Notes: generated by a model not told the origin, from the letters alone. A stretch of 16,286 nt of DNA from Acidimicrobiia bacterium (GCA_030623545.1 JAUXLW010000009.1:1-16286); one strand, 5' to 3'; shown: positions 1 through 6,415, numbered from the stretch's first letter. Made by a program: numbers and translations.

Positions 1-2
1 CA

Positions 3-1058
3 GCCCGGGGCCGGGAGCTCTATGAACAACTTGGTGCGGTCGCAAGCACATCGCACAGCCCCAACACTGATGACTGGGGAGAAGACGAATCCGTGAGTGA
101 CGACCAACTCAGGCTCATCTTTACCTGCTGCCATCCGGCGTTGCGAACCGAGCATCAGGTGGCCTTGACCTTACGACTGCTGGGCGGACTGAGCGTGGAT
201 GAAGTGGCTCGCTCGTTCCTGGTGACCGAGTCGGCGATGGCGAAGCGGCTCGTCCGGGCCAAATACAAGATCAAGGCCGCCAGGATCCCCTATCGAGTGC
301 CGGCAGAAGCGGACCTACCTGAGCGACTCCGCTCGGTCCTGTCGGTTCTGTACCTCATCTACAACACCGGCGGCGACGACCCGGAACGGGCCTTGTTACG
401 GAGCGAGGCGAATCGGCTCGCTCGCGCTCTGGTCGTCTTGATGCCAGACGAGCCCGAAGCAGCGGGGCTGCTGGCACTGATGCTGCTCAACGAGTCGCGA
501 GTCCCGGCCCACACAGCAGACGGTGCTCTGGTGCTCCTGGCCGATCAGGACCGGACCAAGTGGGACCGCTCGATGATCGAAGAGGGACATGCAATCGTGC
601 GCGCCTGCCTCCGCCGCGACCAACCGGGTCCCTTCCAACTCCAGGCCGCGATCCAAGCCGTGCATTGCGACGCCGGCTCGTTCGAAGCAACCGACTGGCT
701 CCAGATCGTCGCTCTCTACGATCATCTGCTCTCGGTCATGCCCACGCCCGTCGTTGCACTAAACCGGGCCATCGCCATCGGCGAGATCCAGGGTCCCGGC
801 GCTGCGCTCACTGCGCTCGACGCAATCGGACGCGACCTCGATAACTATCACCTGATGCACGCTGCCCGCGGCACAATGTTGCGTCGGCTTGGACAACTAG
901 ACGCAGCGAAGGCCGCCTTCGAACGCGCCGCCCACCTCGCAGCGACGGAAACGGACCGGCGGTTTCTCGCGCAACAGATCGGAGAGTTGGCCGAGGACGG
1001 AGGGCTCATGCAGCACCCCCCGGGCGGATCGCCACCAAACGAAACAAGCATGGGCTGA
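3..1058 (+). CDS. ECF42-type RNA polymerase sigma factor, 5' truncated by the window edge
   Basis: This is the C-terminal part of an extracytoplasmic-function sigma factor of the ECF42 (DUF6596) type, which directs RNA polymerase to specific promoters. The frame is open to the window edge, so the N-terminus (sigma-2 region) is missing. A GTG at 93 lies inside the linker and is unlikely to be the true start, because acidic linker-like sequence precedes it in frame. Visible parts: the LRLIFTCCHPAL motif typical of this group, then a sigma-4 helix-turn-helix (GGLSVDEVARSFLVTESAMA, then KRLVRAK), then a helical, TPR-like C-terminal extension (ALNRAIAIGEIQGPGAAL, DAAKAAFERAAHLA). Known for the family: ECF42 factors carry such a C-terminal extension instead of a classical anti-sigma partner and often sit beside DGPF/YCII-like genes. 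Any such neighbour would lie left of the window. Confidence 0.9.
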   Translation, partial: ARGRELYEQLGAVASTSHSPNTDDWGEDESVSDDQLRLIFTCCHPALRTEHQVALTLRLLGGLSVDEVARSFLVTESAMAKRLVRAKYKIKAARIPYRVPAEADLPERLRSVLSVLYLIYNTGGDDPERALLRSEANRLARALVVLMPDEPEAAGLLALMLLNESRVPAHTADGALVLLADQDRTKWDRSMIEEGHAIVRACLRRDQPGPFQLQAAIQAVHCDAGSFEATDWLQIVALYDHLLSVMPTPVVALNRAIAIGEIQGPGAALTALDAIGRDLDNYHLMHAARGTMLRRLGQLDAAKAAFERAAHLAATETDRRFLAQQIGELAEDGGLMQHPPGGSPPNETSMG

Positions 1059-1227
1059 TGGCTCTTGCAGGACTCCACTCCCAGCCGCCCTCGATCTCGG
1101 ATGCGCTCGGCAGTTATTGGCCAATCCCCAAAACGCCTGGCACTACCAAAGCCCCCTCCCCGACGGAGCAAATTGACAGAGGGAGCTACAACGCGGACAC
1201 TTCTCAACGTGACGTCAGGAGGACGCT

Positions 1228-1413
1228 GTGGGCTGGCTAGAGAAACTGCTCAAAAGAGGCAAAGGCCGGAGAACGGATGAGATCAGTCTCGCCGATGAAG
1301 GCAAGCCGCTCAAAGGCCATGCCGAATCACCGGAACGGCGCTGCCCTAGTTGTGGAAAGAACCAGGAGATGACGGCTGCCAAACAATGCGTGTTTTGCGG
1401 ACACACCTTCTAG
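1228..1413 (+). CDS. Small zinc-ribbon protein (61 aa)
   Basis: A 61-residue protein of unknown function. It starts at a GTG preceded by a textbook Shine-Dalgarno AGGAGG (1217-1222) with 5-base spacing, which makes it a convincing gene despite its size. The N-terminal half is basic and amphipathic (WLEKLLKRGKGRR, residues 3-15). The C-terminal half holds two CxxC pairs, C39-P-S-C42 and C54-V-F-C57 followed by GHTF, which form a typical treble-clef or rubredoxin-like zinc ribbon. It lies 169 bases after the sigma factor gene on the same strand and converges with the der operon. No signal peptide or membrane segment is seen. It could bind nucleic acid or a protein partner, but nothing in the sequence decides this. 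No specific family is recognised. Confidence 0.75.
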   Translation: MGWLEKLLKRGKGRRTDEISLADEGKPLKGHAESPERRCPSCGKNQEMTAAKQCVFCGHTF

Positions 1414-1506
1414 TTCGAATTCCGAGCCCATGACGACACCTGGATGAGCAACCACTGAGAATCGACGCCGCTGTTCGCGGCATGCGGCACCCGGAGTTTG
1501 GCGGCT

Positions 1507-1635
1507 TTATCCGACCCGATCCACCACCCACGCCACACCCTGGAGAAGGCGCACCAGCAGATAAAGGGCCGCGAGCACCACTACGAACCAGAAAAAGAAC
1601 GACGGGCGCTCCTCAGCAGAGGGAATTTCAGGCAT
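1507..1635 (-). CDS. Small single-pass membrane protein overlapping the end of der (42 aa)
   Basis: A 42-codon open frame whose ATG (1635-1633) lies inside the last codons of der, overlapping it by 8 bases and ending in TAA. The encoded protein has a short acidic N-terminus (MPEIPSAEERPS), one strongly hydrophobic segment (about residues 13-32, starting FFFWFVVVLAALYLLV), and an amphipathic tail ending WVVDRVG. The overlap suggests translation coupled to der, since no independent Shine-Dalgarno is evident. It is the last gene of the DUF512-der operon before the convergent zinc-ribbon gene. The function is unknown. The coherent charge-hydrophobic-amphipathic layout argues for a real membrane microprotein, but chance cannot be excluded from one genome. 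Confidence 0.55.
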   Translation of the reverse strand: MPEIPSAEERPSFFFWFVVVLAALYLLVRLLQGVAWVVDRVG

Positions 1636-2944
1636 TGGCTCTGGTTCGCCGCCGAGCCCGGATCAGGATGGGTGAACCGGTGAAGTCGTAGGACTCTCGG
1701 AGCCGGTTCTCCAGATACCTCAAATAGTCATCTCCCAGCATTCCCCCGGCCACAAACAGCACCACCATCGGGGGCCGGCGACCCGCCTGGACCGCGTACA
1801 TGATCCTGGCTCGGCGGCCGCCCCGCACCGGCGGAGGATGAGTCTCTTGCCACTGCCGGATCAGCCGGTTGAGCTCCCCTGTGGGAATCCGTTGCTGACG
1901 AGCCTCGAGAGAGGCCCGCACGGCTGAGCCGATCCGCTTGACCTTGCTCCCGGTCTTCGCCGAAAGGGTCAACACCGGTGCCCAACCAACGAATCCGAGT
2001 CGATCGGCGACACTCGAACGGGTGGCCTCCCGCTCCTCACTCGTAGCGACGTCCCACTTGTTGAGAAGCACCACAAGCCCCACTCCTGCTTCGGCGATCT
2101 CTTCCGCGAGCCGTTGGTCCTGGTGGGTCGCGCCGTCAACCCCATCGATCATCATCAGGGCCACGTCACTCTCCTGGATGATTCCTTTGGCCCGGAGAAC
2201 GGAGTAGTAGTCGGCACCCTGGCCAATCTTCGGTGCCCGTCGAATTCCGGCTGTGTCCACCACTCGGAAGGGCTCGCCGTCGAGCTCGACGACCGCGTCG
2301 ATCGGGTCACGGGTCGTTCCCGGCACCTCCGACACCAGCACCCGGTGTTCTCCGAGCAGTGTGTTGAGCAGGGTCGACTTGCCAACGTTGGGACGCCCGA
2401 CGATGGCGAGACGGGCCATGTCCCGCTTCGTGTCGGGTGGAGCCTTCGGCAGCAGAGTGAGCACCTGATCCAGGAGGTCGCCGATGTTGCGGCCGTGCAG
2501 GGCGCTCACGGCAACCGGATTGCCAAGCCCCAGCGCATATAGATGAGATACGTCAAGATCCTGCGACTGGTTGTCGGACTTGTTGCCCACCAGGACTGTC
2601 GGGAGGCTGGATTTGTGGAGCATGTCGGCTACACCGGCATCGTCGTCGGTGATCACCGCACCGGCGTCACAAACGAACAGAACTACATCGGCTCCGACGA
2701 GTGCCGCCTCGGTTTGGGCGCGGATGTTCTGGGTCAGCTCCCCGCTCGGGCTCAACTCCCAGCCTCCGGTGTCCACCACCAGGAAACGCCGTCCAAGCCA
2801 TTCAGCATCAAACTCCTTGCGGTCCCGGGTCACACCCGGGGTTGCTTCCACCACCGCGGCCCGGCGGCCGAGGATCCGGTTCACCAGGGTCGACTTGCCA
2901 ACGTTGGGGCGGCCCACCACCGCCACCACCGGCAGGCGGCTCAT
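1628..2944 (-). CDS. der: Ribosome biogenesis GTPase Der (EngA)
   Basis: Double-Era-like GTPase needed for maturation of the 50S ribosomal subunit in the cytoplasm. The 438 residues match the family length. The first G domain shows GRPNVGKST (11-19), PGVTRD (36-41), DTGGWE (58-63) and NKSD (121-124). The second repeats the set: GRPNVGKST (183-191), PGTTRD (208-213), DTAGIRR (230-236) and NKWD (295-298). A C-terminal KH-like domain follows (about 350-435, with GGMLGDDYLRYLENRLRESY). The ATG overlaps the TGA of the upstream DUF512 gene as ATGA, so the two are probably co-translated. In Mycobacterium der directly follows cmk. Here cmk is about 4 kb away, separated by tauE, crp, ispH and DUF512. 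Confidence 0.98.
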   Translation of the reverse strand: MSRLPVVAVVGRPNVGKSTLVNRILGRRAAVVEATPGVTRDRKEFDAEWLGRRFLVVDTGGWELSPSGELTQNIRAQTEAALVGADVVLFVCDAGAVITDDDAGVADMLHKSSLPTVLVGNKSDNQSQDLDVSHLYALGLGNPVAVSALHGRNIGDLLDQVLTLLPKAPPDTKRDMARLAIVGRPNVGKSTLLNTLLGEHRVLVSEVPGTTRDPIDAVVELDGEPFRVVDTAGIRRAPKIGQGADYYSVLRAKGIIQESDVALMMIDGVDGATHQDQRLAEEIAEAGVGLVVLLNKWDVATSEEREATRSSVADRLGFVGWAPVLTLSAKTGSKVKRIGSAVRASLEARQQRIPTGELNRLIRQWQETHPPPVRGGRRARIMYAVQAGRRPPMVVLFVAGGMLGDDYLRYLENRLRESYDFTGSPILIRARRRTRANA

Positions 2945-4329
2945 CTCCTGGCTCCTGCCACCAGTCCGGCCACGGAGTTGGGAACCGCTAGGAGAGGCGC
3001 AGTCGCAACTCCGGCAACATCGCCGATCGACATTTCGTCGAGGAAACGGTCCCCCGAAAGAGCAACATCGGGAAGGAGATATGACGAGACCGGTAGCGAG
3101 TCGCCGGCCAGCACCGCCTTGATGTCCTCTCCAACCATGAGGCCGGTGACTGCCACATTGCCGCCGAAGAACCTGTTCTTGACCGTGAGGAGGCGCAGAG
3201 AACGGCCGGTCAGCACCTCGAGGCGGTCGAGGACGGGCTCGAGAACGGCTGCACCGTACTCGCCGGTCAAGATGGCAACCGGCCCTTCGTCACCTGCGGA
3301 CCCGGTGGGCACTGACGTCACCCGGGGTGCCCGATAGCCCTCTGCCGGCGCCGCAGCCAGATCGTGGAACCTGCCGGTGGGCGTGGGGTCGCCCCCGCCC
3401 GCCCCCTTCTCCAGATCCCGCAGCTCATCGTAGAAACTGCGAGCCATGCCAATCCCGTTCTCATGTTGGGGAAACCCCTCGTATTCGTCGGACGGGGGCA
3501 CCGCAATCTCTGCTTGCAGATAGAGCTCGTCTGAAGCGAAAAACATCCGCCGGCCCAACTCGACAAGCGCTATCCCCTGCCAGTAAGTGGTGGCTTCGAT
3601 GGCTGCGGCGGCCTCCTCCCTGGAGTGGACCCGGAGCTGGCTCTCCTGGTTGAAGCGAGAGAGGCCAAGCGGCACTATCCCGACCGATTGCATATCCGGG
3701 TAGCGAGCTACGATCTCCGCCAGCGTTCGCTCAAAGACATCGCCCCCGTTCAGAGTTGGGCAGAGAACAATCTGGCCGTGCACCTCGACCCCATGATCGA
3801 GCAGAGCGCGCAGCCAGCGGAGGCTGGTGGCACCCCGAATGTTGCGCAGCATGGCACTGCGAACGCCCGGATCAGTGGAGTGAATTGAGACGTAGAGCGG
3901 TCCGAGCTTCTCGTCCACAACCCTGGCCAGGTCCAGCTCCGTGAAGCGCGTCAGCGTCGTGAAGTTGCCATACAGAAACGACAGCCGATAGTCGTCGTCC
4001 TTCAAGTACAGGGTCTTGCGCATTCCGGGGGGAAGTTGATAGATGAAGCAGAACTCGCAGTGGTTGTCGCACGTCTGGACCCGGTCGAATATCGAAGAGT
4101 CGAGCCGCAAACCGAGAGGAGCCCCCGGAGCCTTCTCGATTGTCACCTCCCACTCCAGCCCCCCACGCCTGACCGTAAGGTCGATGTCCGACTCATCGAC
4201 GAGTTGCTGGTACTCGATCACATCCGAAGGCAGGACACCGCATATCGAAATGAGCTCGTCGCCGACCGAGAGCCCGGCGATGGACGCGGGGCTCCCCTCG
4301 ACTATCTCGGAGACGGTGGGATAAGACAC
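2941..4329 (-). CDS. DUF512 family protein with PDZ and radical-SAM domains
   Basis: A 462-residue putative iron-sulfur oxidoreductase of the DUF512 family. Its reaction is unknown. Order of parts: an N-terminal PDZ-like domain (about 3-65, with GSPASIAGLSVGDELISI), then a radical-SAM-like region with C87-x3-C91-x2-C94 (CDNHCEFCF) followed by YQLPPGMRKTLYLKDDDYRL and LYGNFTTLT, then the DUF512 C-terminal domain. The start is GTG with no Shine-Dalgarno. A TANNNT-type -10 (TATCCT, 4339-4344) lies only 9 bases upstream, which suggests a nearly leaderless transcript. The stop overlaps the der ATG by 4 bases. As I recall, DUF512 genes also sit next to der in clostridia, which supports a link to ribosome assembly or RNA modification. 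That link is an inference. Confidence 0.93.
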   Translation of the reverse strand: MSYPTVSEIVEGSPASIAGLSVGDELISICGVLPSDVIEYQQLVDESDIDLTVRRGGLEWEVTIEKAPGAPLGLRLDSSIFDRVQTCDNHCEFCFIYQLPPGMRKTLYLKDDDYRLSFLYGNFTTLTRFTELDLARVVDEKLGPLYVSIHSTDPGVRSAMLRNIRGATSLRWLRALLDHGVEVHGQIVLCPTLNGGDVFERTLAEIVARYPDMQSVGIVPLGLSRFNQESQLRVHSREEAAAAIEATTYWQGIALVELGRRMFFASDELYLQAEIAVPPSDEYEGFPQHENGIGMARSFYDELRDLEKGAGGGDPTPTGRFHDLAAAPAEGYRAPRVTSVPTGSAGDEGPVAILTGEYGAAVLEPVLDRLEVLTGRSLRLLTVKNRFFGGNVAVTGLMVGEDIKAVLAGDSLPVSSYLLPDVALSGDRFLDEMSIGDVAGVATAPLLAVPNSVAGLVAGARR

Positions 4330-4338
4330 GAGAGCCGA

Positions 4339-4367
4339 AGGATATCTGGCTTCGTCACCAGTGTCCT
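4339..4367 (-). promoter_or_regulatory. Candidate promoter for the DUF512-der operon
   Basis: On the minus strand, AGGACA (4367-4362, 4 of 6 to TTGACA) and TATCCT (4344-4339, 4 of 6 to TATAAT) are 17 bases apart. The GTG of the DUF512 gene begins 9 bases after the -10, so the mRNA would have almost no 5' leader, which is common in actinobacteria. The match is only moderate. A transcription-start map would settle it. Confidence 0.35.
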
Positions 4368-4435
4368 GAGTCGTAAGTCCGTCCTGAGATTCTGTGCATG
4401 ATTTGCGATTCGGGCACTAGCCGGGGGCCGTTCCC

Positions 4436-4441
4436 TAGCAT
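4436..4441 (+). promoter_or_regulatory. Candidate -10 element for a leaderless ispH leader transcript
   Basis: TAGCAT fits the TANNNT pattern and ends 6 bases before the ATG at 4448, so transcription would start at or next to that ATG. The ATG has no Shine-Dalgarno, in keeping with leaderless initiation. No good -35 is present. This is an inference from spacing only. Confidence 0.3.
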
Positions 4442-4447
4442 TGCCCC

Positions 4448-4495
4448 ATGATTCAAAGAGTGCTCCTCGCCGAGCCGCGAGGGTTCTGCGCCGAC
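4448..4495 (+). repeat. Direct repeat of the ispH 5' end, copy 1
   Basis: These 48 bases match 4585-4632 at 44 positions. The similarity begins exactly at the ATG and stops after codon 16. No similarity extends upstream or downstream, so this is not a simple tandem duplication of the whole 137-base unit. Confidence 0.9.
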
Positions 4496-4588
4496 CCCAC
4501 GGCCGCCGCTGGGGCTGGAGCCCCGGCTGGCGGTGGTGGCCGGGTAACCGGCCGGGAAGCAACATCGACGCCCAGGCCAAACTCATGA
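4448..4588 (+). CDS. ispH-derived leader ORF (46 aa), overlapping the ispH start as ATGA
   Basis: A short frame of 46 residues. Its first 15 residues, MIQRVLLAEPRGFCA, copy the N-terminus of IspH with one conservative change (Arg4 for Lys4) and include the cysteine that ligates the cluster in IspH. It then diverges into Ala/Gly/Pro-rich sequence. The TGA stop (4586-4588) overlaps the ATG of the full ispH gene (4585-4587) as ATGA, the usual geometry of translational coupling. It may be a regulatory leader peptide, the remnant of a duplicated start, or an assembly artefact from mixed strains. Three of the four base differences between the copies are silent or conservative in effect (ATT/ATC, AGA/AAA, CGA/CGG), so the first copy looks like a real former coding start. 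Confidence 0.45.
   Translation: MIQRVLLAEPRGFCADPTAAAGAGAPAGGGGRVTGREATSTPRPNS
4497..4553 (+). promoter_or_regulatory. Two strong GC hairpins between the duplicated ispH starts
   Basis: Hairpin 1 spans 4497-4539: GGGGC (4511-4515) pairs with GCCCC (4520-4524) around a TGGA loop, and the stem continues outward through CCGCC/GGCGG and CCAC/GTGG with one bulge and one mismatch. Hairpin 2 spans 4538-4553: GGCCGG pairs perfectly with CCGGCC around GTAA, a GNRA-type tetraloop. They share two bases (4538-4539), so they either stack or compete at that edge. No T-run follows, so this is not a classical terminator. They may control access to the downstream ispH ATG, perhaps opened by ribosomes translating the leader frame. 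That role is inferred. Confidence 0.5.
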
Positions 4589-4632
4589 TCCAAAAAGTGC
4601 TCCTCGCCGAGCCGCGGGGGTTCTGCGCCGGC
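4585..4632 (+). repeat. Direct repeat of the ispH 5' end, copy 2 (start of the intact gene)
   Basis: Second copy of the 48-base repeat, here continuing into the full-length ispH reading frame. It differs from copy 1 in codons 2, 4, 11 and 16 only. Confidence 0.9.
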
Positions 4633-5670
4633 GTCGAGATGGCGATCAAGGCCCTCACCTGGATGGTGCAAACCTTCGAGGCGCCGGTTTATTGCTTCCA
4701 CGAGATCGTTCACAACAGGGATGTAGTGCGCTCGTTCGAGGACGCCGGGGTGGTGTTCGTGGACAGCATGGAGAATGTACCGGTAGGAGCGGCGGTGATG
4801 CTATCCGCTCACGGTTCCGCACCCGATGTTGTTGCTGATGCCGGAGACCGGGCCGCGGTGCTGGTAGACGCCGTCTGCCCGCTCGTAACCAAGGTCCACC
4901 ACGAGGTCCGCCGTATGGCCGATAAGGGGTTCGACATCATCTACGTCGGGCACGAGGGGCATGATGAGGCCGTCGGCACCATCGCCGAGGCTCCCCAGGC
5001 CATCACGCTGATCGATCCCGAGAACGGGCTTGGTGACTACCAGCCGGACAATCCCGGCCGGGTAGCGCTGGTGTCCCAGACAACGCTTGGCCTCTTCGAG
5101 TTCGAGGGTGTGCTCGACGCTGCCGCTGAGCGCTTTCCGGAGCTGTGGACGGCTCGCAAGAGCGACCTTTGCTACGCCACGACGAACCGGCAGCGAGCGA
5201 TCCAAGAGCTGGCCGGCAGATCCGACGTGGTTCTGGTGGTCGGCTCCGAGAACTCGTCTAACACTCAAGCCCTGGTGCGGGTCGCCAAAGCTGGTGGGGC
5301 CAAGGCCTATCGGATCGACGGTCCCGGAGCAATCGACCAGACCTGGTTAGAGGGAGCAGAGGTCGTCGGGCTCACCGCCGGTGCATCGGCACCCGATCAG
5401 CTCGTTTTTCAGGTGGTCGAGGCTCTCGAGCCGGTCAATGGGGTCGAGGTGGTTCAGGTCACCCAGGAGGGCGAGTACTTCCCGCTTCCCCCGGATTTGC
5501 GACGACTGTTGGCTGCGCTCCAGGCCGCCGTGGAAGGCGGTCTCACCGCTCAACGCCCCGGTCTAGAGGGACGGCTAGAAAACGACCGGAGCTGGAAGGC
5601 GGACGAGGCACTGGCCTTGTTGAGCACAGAGGCTGATCAGGCTCTCAATCCACTCCGGCCGCGTCTTTGA
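4585..5670 (+). CDS. ispH: 4-hydroxy-3-methylbut-2-enyl diphosphate reductase (IspH/LytB)
   Basis: Iron-sulfur enzyme of the last MEP-pathway step, reducing HMBPP to IPP and DMAPP in the cytoplasm. Cluster cysteines are C14 (RGFCAG), C98 (DAVCPLVTKVH) and C196 (DLCYATTNRQ). Substrate-site residues are H43 (VHN), H76 (SAHGSAP), H126 and E128 (GHEGHDEAVGT), T166/T167 (SQTTLG) and the SENSSNT and TAGASAPD motifs. The start at 4585 gives the exact IspH N-terminus. Continuing the frame upstream to 4441 would add unrelated sequence. The family core ends near LPPDLRR (about residue 307), so roughly 55 extra residues follow, of no recognised family. The 3' end overlaps the convergent crp-like gene by 26 bases. 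The first 48 bases are duplicated upstream. Confidence 0.97.
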   Translation: MIQKVLLAEPRGFCAGVEMAIKALTWMVQTFEAPVYCFHEIVHNRDVVRSFEDAGVVFVDSMENVPVGAAVMLSAHGSAPDVVADAGDRAAVLVDAVCPLVTKVHHEVRRMADKGFDIIYVGHEGHDEAVGTIAEAPQAITLIDPENGLGDYQPDNPGRVALVSQTTLGLFEFEGVLDAAAERFPELWTARKSDLCYATTNRQRAIQELAGRSDVVLVVGSENSSNTQALVRVAKAGGAKAYRIDGPGAIDQTWLEGAEVVGLTAGASAPDQLVFQVVEALEPVNGVEVVQVTQEGEYFPLPPDLRRLLAALQAAVEGGLTAQRPGLEGRLENDRSWKADEALALLSTEADQALNPLRPRL

Positions 5671-6328
5671 GAGCCGGCTGATCAAGAAGCCGGACCAGCC
5701 GGTAGCCGGTTTCGAGCCAACCCTTCGCCTTCATCTCACTCAGAGCCTCGTTGACCGATTGCCGGCTGGCACCCAGCAAAGTGGCCATAGTCGATTGGCT
5801 CATCGTGACTTCTCCCCGTCCGTCTACCTCGTCCAGCAGCAGATCGGCGACCTGGGCGAGCACCGTCTTGTGCATCAGATTGATGACTCGTCTTTGGGTC
5901 TTCTCGAGCTGACTCAGGCCTGCCACTAGCCAGCGGAGGCAGATGGCGGGCGATCGGGCCAGCTCGGGAAGCAGTCGATCGCGGTCAAATTGGAAAGCAG
6001 TGACGTGGGTGACGGCCTGGGCCGAGGAGATGTACGGGTCGCCGGAGAACATGGCAATATCGCCGATGACGGCGCCGGGCCCGACTCTCGACACAACCTC
6101 CCGGCCGCTCCCATGCCCCCGATAGAGGTCGACCTCACCCTCTTTGATCAGGTAGGCGGCCACTGCCTGCTCGCCCTCCTTGAATAGGTGGGTGCCCGGG
6201 TAGCGTTTGATGATCTCGGCCGCTATCGCCAGGACTTCGAGGTCTTCCGGACTCAGCGGCAGGTAATCAGGCCTACCGAAGGAGCGCGCGAGCCAGGCGA
6301 TATGTTGTTGGTCTGCCACCGTCTTCAT
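5645..6328 (-). CDS. Crp/Fnr-family transcriptional regulator
   Basis: A 227-residue regulator with an N-terminal cyclic-nucleotide-binding-type beta-roll (about 30-125, with LFKEGEQAVAAYLIKEGEVDLYR and VGPGAVIGDIAMFSGDP), a dimerisation helix (about 130-165), and a C-terminal Crp-type helix-turn-helix (175-205, MSQSTMATLLGASRQSVNEA). The phosphate-binding segment lacks the Arg-Ser pair that contacts cAMP in CRP, and there is no N-terminal cysteine cluster as in FNR. The ligand is therefore unknown. The ATG has a GGTGA ribosome-site match 7 bases upstream. A stronger AGGAGG at 6353-6348 is 19 bases away with no in-frame start nearer to it. The gene has its own promoter and operator-like palindrome after tauE. 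It may regulate itself or the adjacent transporter. Confidence 0.93.
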   Translation of the reverse strand: MKTVADQQHIAWLARSFGRPDYLPLSPEDLEVLAIAAEIIKRYPGTHLFKEGEQAVAAYLIKEGEVDLYRGHGSGREVVSRVGPGAVIGDIAMFSGDPYISSAQAVTHVTAFQFDRDRLLPELARSPAICLRWLVAGLSQLEKTQRRVINLMHKTVLAQVADLLLDEVDGRGEVTMSQSTMATLLGASRQSVNEALSEMKAKGWLETGYRLVRLLDQPALKDAAGVD

Positions 6329-6378
6329 AACTTCACCAACGTGCTGGCCTCCTCTTTACGACCCACCAAGTGTCGGGT

Positions 6379-6393
6379 ATTAGACATTCTAAT
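6379..6393. promoter_or_regulatory. Perfect inverted repeat ATTAGA-N3-TCTAAT, candidate operator
   Basis: A perfect 6-base inverted repeat with a 3-base centre, two bases beyond the tauE stop codon. It overlaps the likely -10 of the crp-like gene, a position where a dimeric regulator would block transcription. The nearest candidate binder is the Crp/Fnr-type protein itself, which implies autoregulation. It does not match the standard CRP or FNR consensus. Confidence 0.5.
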
Positions 6394-6415
6394 CCTCAGC
6401 CAATTATGGCCTCAA
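6386..6415 (-). promoter_or_regulatory. Candidate promoter of the crp-like gene
   Basis: On the minus strand, TTGAGG (6415-6410, 4 of 6) and TAGAAT (6391-6386, 5 of 6 to TATAAT) are 18 bases apart. The -35 lies inside the 3' end of tauE and the -10 within the inverted repeat at 6379-6393. Predicted transcription starts about 50 bases before the ATG at 6328. Confidence 0.5.

Noticed and set aside
1173..1201. Perfect TTGACA upstream of the zinc-ribbon gene as a promoter
   Set aside because: At 17-base spacing the -10 is GACACT, only 3 of 6, and no TANNNT lies nearby, so it is too weak to annotate.
1467..1481. GCCGC-N5-GCGGC hairpin between the convergent genes as a terminator
   Set aside because: The stem is only 5 bp and there is no T-run on either strand.
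2543..3337. A 264-codon open frame on the + strand across der and DUF512
   Set aside because: It is antisense to two confident genes and its product has no recognisable domain.
4441..4584. Longer ispH starting at TTG 4441
   Set aside because: The added 48 residues are unlike any IspH, and the ATG at 4585 gives the exact family N-terminus.
5674..5693. CCGGCT-N8-AGCCGG hairpin after the ispH stop as a terminator
   Set aside because: There is no T-run, and the sequence is coding for the C-terminus of the crp-like protein on the other strand.
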